From assembly GCA_009760855.2 (NCBI GenBank), contig WPIO01000087.1, positions 703,001-763,000 of the forward strand: 60,000 bases of DNA. Direction: 5' to 3'. The notes beneath the pieces were generated by a model. That model saw nothing but the letters and a program-made list of their open reading frames with translations, did not search any database and had not been told where the DNA came from. Of the stretch, positions 12,296-21,417 are shown one piece after another (position 1 is the first letter of the stretch; each line of letters opens with the position of its first letter). The DNA is from Cristatella mucedo (Eukaryota > Bryozoa > Phylactolaemata > Cristatellidae). The position numbers and the translations under genes are program-made.

Positions 12296-13159
12296 ACCAG
12301 CGAGAAAGACGCAGCGGCAGTACTCGCGGCGGCTCGACGCGTAAGGTACAGCCTGCGGCCGCTCGCGTCGACGCTCGCTCGTGCAATTTCGGTCGACTGC
12401 TGGTCGGCTTTCAAAAGCTGACCGCTGCTCTCAGAGAGTGACTGCGATAAGACGCTTGCCTTACGTAGTAGTCAGATCATAAATCGTACGATACTTATTT
12501 TCGTGCGTAATTGTACATCGCGCTGCTCATAAGTTTCGGCTTATGGCGGCTATTTCATAAGCACCTGGTTCTAATTCAGCGGCCAGCTCGTTGTTTCTAA
12601 GCCAGGTTCAGCTGTTGAGCTCGCAGTCCATAATCGCTGGGCATTAGTAACAAATAATAACGTCTCTAGTAATAAAAATAACAAAATAATATAAAGCACC
12701 TCTATTAATTGCGTCTCTTCGCAGCTTGCGTCGCCCAATCGCAAGTCACGTGTCCGCGACAGTCTCCTCGCAGCAAGTGAGCCTTGACGCAGCTTGCGGA
12801 CATTCGTCATCAAGTGTCGGCTGCGAAAGCGCCATCGGAGGCCCCTCTCGCTCGACCGCGCCGCCCCTTTCGTAGCTAGCGTGCAGTAAGTCGGAAAAGG
12901 CGAGGCAACTGGCGGCGAAGCCTCGCCCACGCCGGCTCGGTTATTATTATTTACCTGAGAGCCTCGTTGCCGCGCGAACGGACGCGCCCACGCCGCGTCC
13001 CTGGGGCGGCGCGACTAGCTCGTTCAGCAGCTGTGCGTTCGTTCTGCGCGTGCGCGCGCGCGCGCGCCGCCGCCGGCCTCCTCGGCTGGCGCGCGCACGG
13101 CGCCCGAGAGCATTTGGGCTTCGGGTGGAGGTGCGGAGGAGTGCGAGAGAGAGCGCGCG
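12296..13159. other. downstream flank of the ETS gene
   Basis: No coding region is recognised. 12450-12720 is AT-richer, and 12960-13160 is again CpG-rich. I found no canonical AATAAA on the minus strand between 12500 and 13584, so the end of the ETS transcript cannot be placed. Confidence 0.35.
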
Positions 13160-13251
13160 CCTGGCCCTCGAGGAGCAGGCTCGTCTCCGGCCGCCTCCTG
13201 GCGCTAGCGACAGGAGGCGGCCGGAGACGAGCCTGCACCTCGAGGGCCAGG
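13160..13251. repeat. 92-bp near-perfect palindrome
   Basis: The left arm 13160-13200 and right arm 13211-13251 are reverse complements with one mismatch (a in aggagca opposite aggtgca). The 10-base centre gcgctagcga is itself palindromic over eight bases. As RNA from either strand it would fold into a stem of about 41 bp. It lies about 335 bp beyond the ETS stop codon, possibly in its 3' UTR. The CA-free, GC-rich arms resemble no TE here. Confidence 0.95.
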
Positions 13252-13584
13252 GCTAGGGCCTGCGGCGGCGGCTGTTGCGGCGGCGGCGGCTGCTGCTGCT
13301 CGCCAACGCTCTGTGCGCTCTGCCGAGGAAAGCAGCGACTCAAAGTCCGAGCGCGAGCTGGCGGAAGAAGCTGTGCATTTGCGAGTGCGGCACGCGCCTG
13401 CGCCACGAAGCGGTACAAAAAAAAAGTACGCCGACCAGAAGAGGTCTACAGTAGTCAATAACCACAAACGTTTGTGATCCGAGTTTCGTTTCATTGCGGG
13501 CTCGACGTCCGGCACCGGAACCGGAAGCAAAGCAGAACGACGCGAATGGCTACCGGTCAGAAAACAGTTCCGACCGTCCATTTT

Positions 13585-13672
13585 CTACGGCCAGCCGCGA
13601 GTGCCGGCGCTGAATTTGTACACCAGCCGCTTGCCGTCGACGCGCTCCAGAATTCCTCTTTTGTAATAATAC
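13585..13672 (-). CDS. ETS gene, last coding exon (ETS wing)
   Basis: 88 bases: one base completing the split Arg codon, 28 codons, and a stop at 13585-13587. It encodes YYYKRGILERVDGKRLVYKF and a short tail ending GTRGWP. The ETS domain is therefore C-terminal, as in ELF3 and its relatives, though this protein stops a few residues earlier than is typical. Confidence 0.9.
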
Positions 13673-16600
13673 CTGGATAGAAGAAATACGCCGATGTCTG
13701 GCCGGATGCTCTTAATTGTACGCGAAGAGCCGAGTGCGAGCGAGCGAGCGAGCGAGCGACCGACCGACCGACCGCTCGAATGCGCCAAAACGACTAATTT
13801 GATGGAAGTCGACGCGCGGCCGCACGCCCGCATGCGACGAGCCGTTCCGTCGCCGGCCGCCGCCGGCCGTGTAGCTCGCACCGCCCGCCATGCTGGGAAA
13901 AGAGGTTCGGGATCGTAGGGTGTCGGGATCGTAGGGTGTCAATTCTATGCTGACGACACTCAGCTGCCGTAGTCGTTTTTACCATCGGAGTGCTGCTGTG
14001 GCGCCTAGTAAGCTTATCGATTGCCTTTCAAAAGTTTGATCCTGGACGTCGATTTTCTTAAACTGGATTTTCTTAAACTGGATTTTCTTAAACTGAACTG
14101 CGGTAAAGCGGAACCATTACTTATTGGACACCCGACGGGTTCGGCTGGAATGGAAGACTTTGCTCTTCTAAAGGATGCAGCTGTTGCTCGACCGTCGCCA
14201 TGTGCTCGGCATTTAGGTGTCGTCTTTGATAAATGCCTATGCTTGGAGAAATTCATTAAGAAGACAGCCCCCACAGCTAGCCATCCCGTCCGATCTGTAT
14301 CTAGGATTAGGGACTGTCAATCAAGGTGGCTCGCGACAAATTCAACTAGCTCATCGGTTCTGTCCGGCCTACATTTTTTCTATTCTGGACGGGCCACAGA
14401 AAAGAACCGTTGGGCCACTGCAGCTAGTGGCGAATATGCCTGCGAATAGGCTAGCTAAAAGAATCCCAGAAGTTTAGCCATGCATCTCCTTTGGGGAAGG
14501 GGCTACGATGGCAGGGTACCGGTTGATCACAACTGATACAAAGTTCGTACGCTGACCACCGCTTGGCTCCTCCATATCTCGCTGAACTGCTGCATCTCCA
14601 GTTTCAGTCTCCGCATCAGTGACCGCAAGTCCAGCATGGAAAAATCAATTAGCCGTTCTATTGCTGCGCACTAAGATCGCTTGCGGCAGAAGCTGTTGCT
14701 CTGCAAGACCTAGACTGTGGAGCTCACGTCTACTCTCCAGCTGCCGGCTCTGGCGATACTTTCCGGCCGGCCGGCCGGCCGCTGCTCCCGTGCTGCTCAA
14801 TACGCCTCTACTGCTGCTCTCATGCTGGCGATACTTTCCGGCCGGCCGCTGCTCCCGCGCTGTTCCCTCTACTGCTGCTCCCTCTACTGCTGCTCCCTCT
14901 ACTGCTGCTCCCTCTACTGCTGCTCTCATGACTCTGCAATGCTTCTCGCTTTTCTCCTTGTTTCGCGAGCGTGATGAAGTCTGCTGGCTGCTACCGAATG
15001 CGTACCGAAAGCCGCAAAAAGGTTTCGAGTTCGCTATAGAAAACTGCGCTGCACAACCACGCTAATCTTAGCGGCTTTGTGGCGCTGCTGGCGGAGATAC
15101 GTCGCATTTGCGCCGACGCCGCCGTCGTCTCCCCGTCGAGCCCGCCGCGCGCGCGCGCGCGCTCGCTTGCGCTCAGCCTTCCGATACTCGGCGCCCCCGA
15201 GCGCAGCGCTCGGCGCACGCACCTCATCGCCCGGCTCAGCTTTTCGTAGGTCATGTTGTCGTTGTTCTTAATTCGTCCCCACATCTTGGCCACGGCGTCC
15301 GACTGAACGAACCTGAAGACGCCCTCGGCCTTGTCCTCCCACTTGATGCAGCGCGGATTGTGCAGCGGGTCCTTGAGCAGGTCGCGGACGAACTCCCAGA
15401 GCAGCTTGCTCTTCGAGCTCGATCCTGCGCAACGGCGTCCAACGGCGAGGCGTCCGAGTCGCGTCGCCGCTGCGCCGCGCGCGTTGCGCCCCTGCCGCTC
15501 TAGAGCGCAGTCTGGCGCCTCCGAAGCCGCCGCCGCCGTCTCACCCGACTTGGCATCCGCATCGCGGGCGGAAGCCGACGAGCGATCGACGTCGCCGGCT
15601 CGTCGCCGGCCGGGCGAGCTGCCGCAGGGCGCCGCCGCCGCCGCCGCGTAGCCTGGGGCTGAGTCGCTCTCGTCGTCCTCGTCGCAGTCGCAGGGGATGT
15701 CGCTGCCAAGCGCCGAGCCGGCGAAGCTGCCGGCTCGGCTCGACACGGCCGCCGCCGCGTCGTCTGACACTGCGAGGCGAGAAACGCACGGCTCCAGGCG
15801 ACGCTCTCACAGGGTGCGGCGAGCCCGCGCCGGCTGCTGAGCGCGGCGGCGACGATCCGCCATTTTCGCAGAGAGTAGGGCGGCGGCGGCGGCGGCGCGG
15901 GCGCCGTAGGGTCACCTGTCGAAAACTGTCTGTCGCTCAGACCGTCTACCGGCAGGGCGTCGGACAGCGCGACGACGTACGACGGCGGCGGCAGCGGCAG
16001 CGTCAGCGGCTGAGTCGGCGCGAAGCTCGGGGCGAACGGGTCGTAGAAGCGGCACGGGCGGGTGCGACTCTCGGGAGAGAGCGCCCGTGTGCGCGAGTCG
16101 GCGGCGGCGTTGTAGCGACACCCTCCGGCGGACCTCCAAGGGACTGCGAGCGAAAGAAGCAAAGCGAGACTGTGACGAGGGCGACGGGCTTCAGCGGGCC
16201 GCGGCGCCGAGGTCGATGTCGCGAGCGAGCACGCGGCCGCGCTGCAAGCGGCGCGAGCCGGCGAGAGCGGCGCCTCTCGCCGCTTCGAACGATAATCCGA
16301 GCCGAGCCTTAATCGATGCTTCGACGCGCGCGTGAGCTCGCGCCACGGACGATCCGAACGGGCCTGCCCAGTCCCGTCGCGCCGAGAGCGCGGGTAGCGG
16401 CGGTAGTTATCAGCCCGTGATGCAGAGCGGCCCAGTCGACAGCATTCCGACGGCGGGCGTCAGCAATGGCGCACGAGCCGAGCGGCCGTGGGATCGGCGG
16501 CCGCCATTGCGGCCGCCGGACGGCGACAGCTTCGAGCGAGCCGCGGGCAAAAGCGGAATGCGCGGAATAAAGCAGAAAAGAGCGCTCGCCGCCGCGAGCG

Positions 16601-17433
16601 AACTAGCGCCACTGGCGGAGCTGCGCCGCTCACCCGCTGTGCAGCTCGCGACCGGCGTCGCCGACGGTGGCGAGCTCGTCGTCGACGCCCGAAGTGCAGC
16701 CGGAGCGACGCCGGCTACCGCCGGCGGCTGCCTCGGCGGAGGCTGAGGCCGCGCTACCCAGCCGCTCTGGCGCATGGCGCGCCAGAAAAGGCCGAACAGC
16801 AAGCGGCCGTAGTCGGGTCCCATCTTCTGGACGAACTCGCCCTCGGTCATCCGAGCCAGATCCGCGCCGGTGGCGCTGTTGAGCGCCTCGGTCGGGTAGC
16901 GCGTGAAGTCGATGCCGTGCTCTTCCTGGACGCCGACGTAGAAGAGCCAGTCGAGCACCTCGTCACGTGACCAACTGTGCGGGTGCTTGCCGGTCCAGCT
17001 CGTGAAGTCGCACGACACGCCGCCTGACGGAAAAGAGCAGATGCTGAGATCGTCAGCAGGGCGAGACGCCCGCGCCCGGTGGGGGGGGGGGGCGGGGCGG
17101 GTAAAAGAGACGCCGAGGCATCCACAGTGCGTGGGGGCGGGGGCCGGCTAAGCGAGCTGTCTGCTAGCTGGGGGGGGGGGGGCGAGGAGGGCGGGGCCGC
17201 ATCAGCGTCGAACCTTGATGCTGGTGCTGAGGCGGTGCCGGAATTGGTGTCGGCGGGTCTGTCGGACTCAGCGAAGCGACGGGCTTGCCGGCGCACGAGA
17301 CGGGCCAGGCGATGGCGTCGCACAAGTCGTACAGCATGTCTGCGTCGAGCGTCCACCCGCGGCGGCGCGTACAATCGTCCCAGACGCCAAAGTCCAATCT
17401 CGGCCCGCCGTTCGCAGGATCGCTCGCTGGCAT
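13585..17433 (-). CDS. ETS transcription factor, ESE (ELF3/ELF5/EHF)-like, five coding exons
   Basis: Sequence-specific nuclear transcription factor. The exon model on the minus strand is 17433-17214, 17023-16634, 16143-15916, 15769-15223 and 13672-13585, which sums to 1473 bases and about 490 residues. All introns are GT-AG; the first three are phase 1 and the last is phase 2, and the phases join without a break. A PNT/SAM domain sits at about residues 77-161, a low-complexity Ala/Ser/acidic linker at 204-400, and the ETS domain at about 401-488, running almost to the C-terminus. The recognition helix MTYEKLSRAMR keeps both DNA-contacting arginines (about R459 and R462). The wing reads YYYKRGILERVDGKRLVYKF, very close to the ESE group and unlike SPDEF. 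ESE proteins of vertebrates act in epithelial differentiation; that role here is inference. The start at 17433 is the first in-frame ATG after an acceptor-like cag, so further 5' exons are possible. Confidence 0.85.
13673..15222 (-). other. ETS intron 4
   Basis: 1550 bp, donor gtgcgt and acceptor ttcttctatccag, interrupting the ETS domain between AM and YYY. It contains a LINE-B fragment in antisense orientation (13930-15070), a GAGC/GACC tetramer run (about 13735-13773) and GC alternation at about 15145-15160. Confidence 0.9.
13930..15070 (+). mobile_element. LINE-B fragment inside ETS intron 4, antisense to the gene
   Basis: Plus-strand pieces read as an L2/CR1-type reverse transcriptase: FYADDTQL near 13945, then an FLKLD segment that is tripled by a 15-bp repeat (14054-14095), then RHLGVVFDKCL, and the C-terminal region ending near 15060 with the family motif before gctatagaaaactg. 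Frame changes and stops are frequent. A 15-bp repeat (ctccctctactgctg) near 14870-14925 and CCGG repeats near 14765 are later expansions. Confidence 0.8.
15223..15769 (-). CDS. ETS gene, coding exon 4 (acidic/Ala linker and first two thirds of ETS domain)
   Basis: 547 bases from acceptor gtttctcgcctcgcag to donor atgag|gtgcgt. It encodes an Ala-rich and acidic segment (DCDEDDESD), a basic stretch, then the ETS domain from KLLWEFVRDLLKDP through IKWEDKAEGVFRF and VAKMWGRIKNND to MTYEKLSRAM. The last codon (Arg) is split by the intron. An independent 146-bp intron (15770-15915) precedes it. Confidence 0.9.
15770..15915 (-). other. ETS intron 3
   Basis: 146-bp phase-1 intron, donor gtgacc and acceptor ctcgcag. 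GC-rich, no repeats recognised. Confidence 0.75.
15916..16143 (-). CDS. ETS gene, coding exon 3 (linker)
   Basis: 228 bases, phase 1 to phase 1. The acceptor is gcttctttcgctcgcag and the donor acag|gtgacc. It encodes a Pro/Ser/Ala-rich linker containing FYDPFAPSFAPTQP. No domain is recognised; it may be a transactivation region, as in ESE proteins (inference). Supported by strong splice sites and matching phase on both sides. Confidence 0.65.
16144..16633 (-). other. ETS intron 2
   Basis: 490-bp phase-1 intron, donor gtgagc and acceptor cgctcgcag. CpG-rich, no TE recognised. The frame of exon 2 stays open into it as far as a stop at 16410. Confidence 0.7.
16634..17023 (-). CDS. ETS gene, coding exon 2 (PNT/SAM domain)
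   Basis: 390 bases, phase 1 to phase 1. It encodes the pointed domain: SCDFTSW near the start, WSRDEVLDWLFYVG (helix 2 with the usual Trp and Leu positions), then MTEGEFVQKMG and GRLLFGLFWRAMRQSG in the last helix. The PNT domain mediates protein contacts in ETS factors. The donor cgg|gtgagc at 16633 was preferred over tgg|gtagcg at 16757, because only the former gives the phase needed by exon 3. Confidence 0.8.
17024..17213 (-). other. ETS intron 1, with long G runs on plus
   Basis: 190-bp intron. It holds G12 at 17081-17092, G13 at 17170-17182 and other G-rich blocks on the plus strand, so the transcript strand is C-rich. The acceptor is tctgctcttttccgtcag, a good polypyrimidine tract. Confidence 0.65.
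17214..17433 (-). CDS. ETS gene, coding exon 1 (N-terminus)
   Basis: 73 codons plus one base. It starts at ATG 17433 with a G at -3 and reads MPASDPANGG..., then a hydrophobic segment DADMLYDLCDAIAWPV and a Pro/Gln/His-rich end. The donor is aag|gttcga, leaving one base (phase 1) that pairs with the two-base start of exon 2. A frame without ATG stays open to 17505, so this could instead be an internal exon with acceptor gcccag just upstream. Least certain exon of the model. Confidence 0.55.
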
Positions 17434-18815
17434 CGCAGCCTGGGCGCCGAGAGCGGATCGGCCGACGACGATGATGCGCGCACCAATTGAGGCGAACGCG
17501 TGCACAGGCCTCCGTCCACTGTCTCAGCTAACGCGAAAGGCCTGGGCCAAGACTCCGCCACGAGCATGCCTGCCGGGCCAACGAAGCCGAGCTAGGGGCG
17601 GGGCGCTGAGCGCTGCGGCGGCGTAGCGCGTTCTCGGAAAGCGGTAGCGGCAGTTCGCGTTCTCGCCTCTCGCCGCAGCCTGAAGCTCTGGCACGACGCC
17701 TGCGTCGGTTAAGCGCCCCCCGATGCTGCCGGCTTCCTACTACTTCCGGCTACTACTTCCGTCGGACTCAATCGAGTCGAGAGCGTCTTCACCCGCCTTT
17801 TGGCTGCGCAGTGCGCGCTCGAATTTTGCGACGGATAGTCGTGCCATACTGATCGCTGGCACCTATTTGGAGGGCTCCTGCTGTTGCTGCAGCCGCTCGG
17901 AAATTGAGCGCCCATCCTAACTGGCCGAAAGGCGCGGATTCGACGGCGTCGCCAAAATCGCGTCGCAGCGGCGGCCAGCGTTTCCCGCGGGCCGCCGCGG
18001 CGAGCGAGCGAGCGAGCGCATCGCCAGCGACGAGTGGGCGCATCCGCTGCGGAGGAGAAGCCGCGGGCGTCCTGTCGCGGCGATCCCGGGCCGCTGAGCT
18101 CGGGGAGCGGAGCTTGGCTCTAGGGGGAGCGCCAAGCTCCGCGCGGGGCGGATACGCAGTGGTGCCATCTTGGCAGGCTAGCGAGGCGCCTTCGGGGGGG
18201 GGGGGGGGCGTCAGCGAGCGTGCGCTGCGTCGCTTTTCGATGAGCCTCAAGTTACCTCGCTGCCTCGTGACATCTTGGCACGACCGGCGAGCTGCGGCCT
18301 GTTCCTGTCGCCGTTCAGCGTGGGCACGTCGCGCTCAGCCGCCAGGGCACCTGTATCGCTCTGCGGCAGCTAGCGCGTCGCCGGCCGTCGCCGTCCTCAG
18401 CTTAGCTCGGCGAACGGTGCGAGATAGAGGGTGCGCGAGCTTTATCCTCTCATCATTGGTCGCCAACTGTCAGCGAGTACAATGAGCAGCTGCAGGGATC
18501 AAGTCTAAACCACGGTCGCGCCGCCCCATTGGTCGAGAACGCCATGACGTCACGCCACCGCCCCTTCACCCTGATGGGTTCTCGCTGGCGCGATTTACCG
18601 AAGGGGAAAATGGCTGTCGGCCCAGATTCCTATTCGGGTGCCGACGCCGGTGAAGGAAAGCCAAGCTCCGGGGGCTCGAGAAGCGGTTTCCAGTGTAGGG
18701 GCCAGCTCGCGACTCGCGTCTCGGCGCGAGCTTTAGCCGCGGATGACTCTAGCACTAGCTGCTACCGTCGGGCGGCTAGAAGCGAACAGAAAGACGAAGC
18801 GAGGGAGGTGGACTG
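17434..18815. promoter_or_regulatory. CpG island upstream of the ETS gene with a CCAAT/CRE cluster
   Basis: CpG-dense DNA without TE sequence. At 18440-18620 there are two inverted CCAAT boxes (attggtc near 18457 and 18531), a full CRE palindrome tgacgtca at 18545-18552 and GC-box-like ccgcccc motifs. An ATG in strong context (aaaatgg) at 18609 opens a plus frame into the CGG array, so the promoter could serve a plus-strand or divergent transcript, or the ETS gene about 1.1 kb away. Direction is undecided. A G-run lies at about 18195-18207. Confidence 0.45.
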
Positions 18816-18828
18816 CGGCGGCGGCGGA

Positions 18829-18899
<71 letters not shown>

Positions 18900-18906
18900 A
18901 GGAGGC
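18816..18906. repeat. (CGG)n array with GGA interruption and tail
   Basis: About 30 triplets, CGG with one GGA near the start and GGA units at the end. Third CGG array in 10 kb. Confidence 0.97.
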
Positions 18907-19589
18907 TAGCGCTCACCAACCAAACGGCGCGTGCAGCCGCCATTTGCTACCTTCATCCGGTAAGCGGTCGCTGCGGTGAGGGCCTCGTAGCAGAAAGGCT
19001 TTGCAAATGGCTTTTTCTAGTTTCCCTTTAGCCATCGTGAAAAAATAATAATAACAATGAGGCACTTGATAAAATGCCCTCAAAGACCTCAATATCTTTC
19101 TAGGCGTGGAGTAATAACATGCTTTTACTCGGCCGAGCACTTTGGGCTCGTAAGCTATTGCTGGAAATGAAGGCGCTGCGTCCACCGCACTTGAAGTTGG
19201 TTAGAGGTTAGAGGCGTGAAAAATCGGCAAAAGCTGAAAAAGAGGCTCAGGGCTCAGGTGATCCCCTGAAGAGTACGTTACTCAGACGGGTGACACTTAG
19301 CAAGAGAAAAAAGAGAATGAAGTCAGTGACCGGATATTAAAGTTGAGGTAATATTTAGTGGAGATCAGGTGCAGGTTAAAGAAGTGATTGCAGTTGCAAC
19401 ATTCGCAACAGACTAGCTTAATTGTCTAGTTTTCACGGTCCTTAATCGTTGTTACTGCACAGGTAGGAGCACTTGCTATACTAAATTACAGAGTTCTGCA
19501 TGAAATTTCACCAATTAGCCGTCAAAGAAGTTGCCAACTACAACGAAATCAAACGGCTTATTCAAAACTGTCGTGTCCACATTCTAAAG
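18907..19589. other. unassigned stretch at the edge of the GC-rich domain
   Basis: The sequence changes from GC-rich to mixed composition. No gene or repeat recognised. Confidence 0.4.
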
Positions 19590-20165
19590 TGACTTTTCTG
19601 CGTCTGTAACTCCAAAAAACTACGAGTTCTAAGCGGGTCCTGTACTGACGAGTTTTCTAAAGCACCTTCAAAGCATCCGCGGCTTTCGGCGTGCATACGT
19701 TAGCGAAAGACTTAATTTTGTGTGGTGGAGAAAAATTAAGAAGCATAGTCAAGACAGGTGGGGCAGTCGAAAAAGTGAGTAGCGTGGAAGTAGCGCCTCA
19801 GCACGGCAGGAGCCTACGCACCAACCGTAGTCAGTTGCCGGATAGAGGACGCCATTGTGTAAGAAGTGTAGTAGTGAGTTCCACTGTCTAGGTTTCCTTT
19901 GCAGCAAATGTGAAGCGCCAAGAAAGTGATTTGAGTTCTCTGAGGGCGCTTTATCATAATTGCTATCATTACTATTGTCATCATTACTACGACCTGCAGT
20001 GCATACAGCTTCAGTCACCAACAGTCTTTAATTTTCTGTCACCAGCAGTCTATAGCAGCCAAAGTATTGAAGAGCAGTTTATTGCACAAAGTGGATGTGA
20101 GGGCACGACGAGGCTGAAACTGGTGCTACAACCTAGCTAGTTATGAAGGAACCAAACCGTGTCGG
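19590..20165 (-). mobile_element. LINE-B 3' fragment, split by a LINE-A tail
   Basis: Minus-strand homologue of 6700-7200, from the UTR (gtctgtaactcc) to the HGLA region. The match stops at tctagg (19892) and resumes at gacctgcag (19991), exactly across a LINE-A 3' tail. Strongly decayed. Confidence 0.75.
19893..19990 (+). mobile_element. LINE-A 3' tail nested in LINE-B
   Basis: Short 5'-truncated LINE-A: tttcctttgcagcaaatg, hairpin agcgcc...gggcgct, then a degenerate ATT-like tail. About 98 bases long. Confidence 0.8.
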
Positions 20166-20924
20166 GCTTTGTGGGTAAAATGGTGAGATCTTGGCTCTGC
20201 GGCCATCGATCAATCAACTGCGGCAGCAGCTCCGTCACTGATGGCGAGTTGCGGTTGAACGTCCTTGAACTGTTGGCACACCTCGAAGCAAAGTTCATCG
20301 CCAGCAGAGAGAGAGAGAGGCTTCTCGGCTTTTATTATTGCTCGACCGCGATAAATAATATCCCGTCGGCATAAGGGAAATGGTGAAATAAACGAGCCCG
20401 AGTCTGACTTGGGTGGAGGAAGGATCGCCAGACCGATCCAGGCTGATGCAAGCGGATCGGAGCAACCCGAAGGCTCCAGTTGGGAAACACAGTTGGGCCG
20501 CACACTCGTCGGTCGCATGCAGCCGCCGATGCAATCGGCTCACCTTCGGCCCAACTTTCCCGATACATTCGGCGGGCGGCTCTCCTGCTGGGGAAATGCC
20601 CTCTTTCAAACCGGTCGAGGCTGGGCTGGATTACTAGCAGGTGCGTGCGAGCCAAATCGCCGGGCGGCGAGCGGGGCGAGCGCGGGATCGCCCCAGGGGT
20701 GAGGACTCGGCGGCCGGCAGAGCGAATCGCGACTTCGGCGCGAGGCGGAGGCGGCGCTGCGCCCGCCACCGCCTCGAGCGCTCGCTCGCTCGGGCTCCGG
20801 GTAACTCGCCTCGCGCTTCGGAGGCGCAGAGCGACGACAAAGAGGCGCTTTCGTGATGCCAAGCAGCGGCCGCGAGCTCGTCACTAACGCTGGCTGCCCG
20901 CTCGTCAGGGAAACCTGGCTGCCC
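20166..20924. other. unassigned GC-rich stretch
   Basis: A second, smaller CpG-rich block (about 20620-20900). A 175-codon minus frame (20335-20862) is unrecognised and overlaps other frames opened by GC content. Confidence 0.35.
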
Positions 20925-21095
20925 TATGGCGCCGGTGAGGTAAGGGGCTAGCTGTTCACGACCCGAGTTGTGGGTCCGAATTCTCCAGCTGGTCGCTATT
21001 TTACTGGCAACTGCAAGCGGTGGCGACAGCCAATAAGGCACACTATGCCGCTTTACAAATAAGGCTGTTAGGTCACCTAAGGTTTTTCGGTATCT
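20925..21095 (+). mobile_element. SINE1, diverged
   Basis: Head ggtgaggtaaggggctagc, B-box gggtccgaattctcc, body actgcaagcggtggcgacag, and an end close to ggctgttaggtcacctaagg before a T-run. Confidence 0.7.
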
Positions 21096-21143
21096 CTCGC
21101 CTCCGTCGGCGACGGCTAGCGTGGCCGCGCTGCGCTTCGGGAA

Positions 21144-21415
<272 letters not shown>

Positions 21416-21417
21416 TG

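Noticed and set aside
14991-15222. Continuation of the ETS exon 4 frame past AMR
   Set aside because: The ETS domain breaks there at a good donor (ag|gtgcgt), and the true continuation YYYKRG lies in the exon at 13672. The read-through residues resemble nothing.
16756-16758. Alternative donor tgg|gtagcg for the PNT exon
   Set aside because: It is phase 0 and cannot join the phase-1 acceptor at 16143. The gtgagc donor at 16633 fits.
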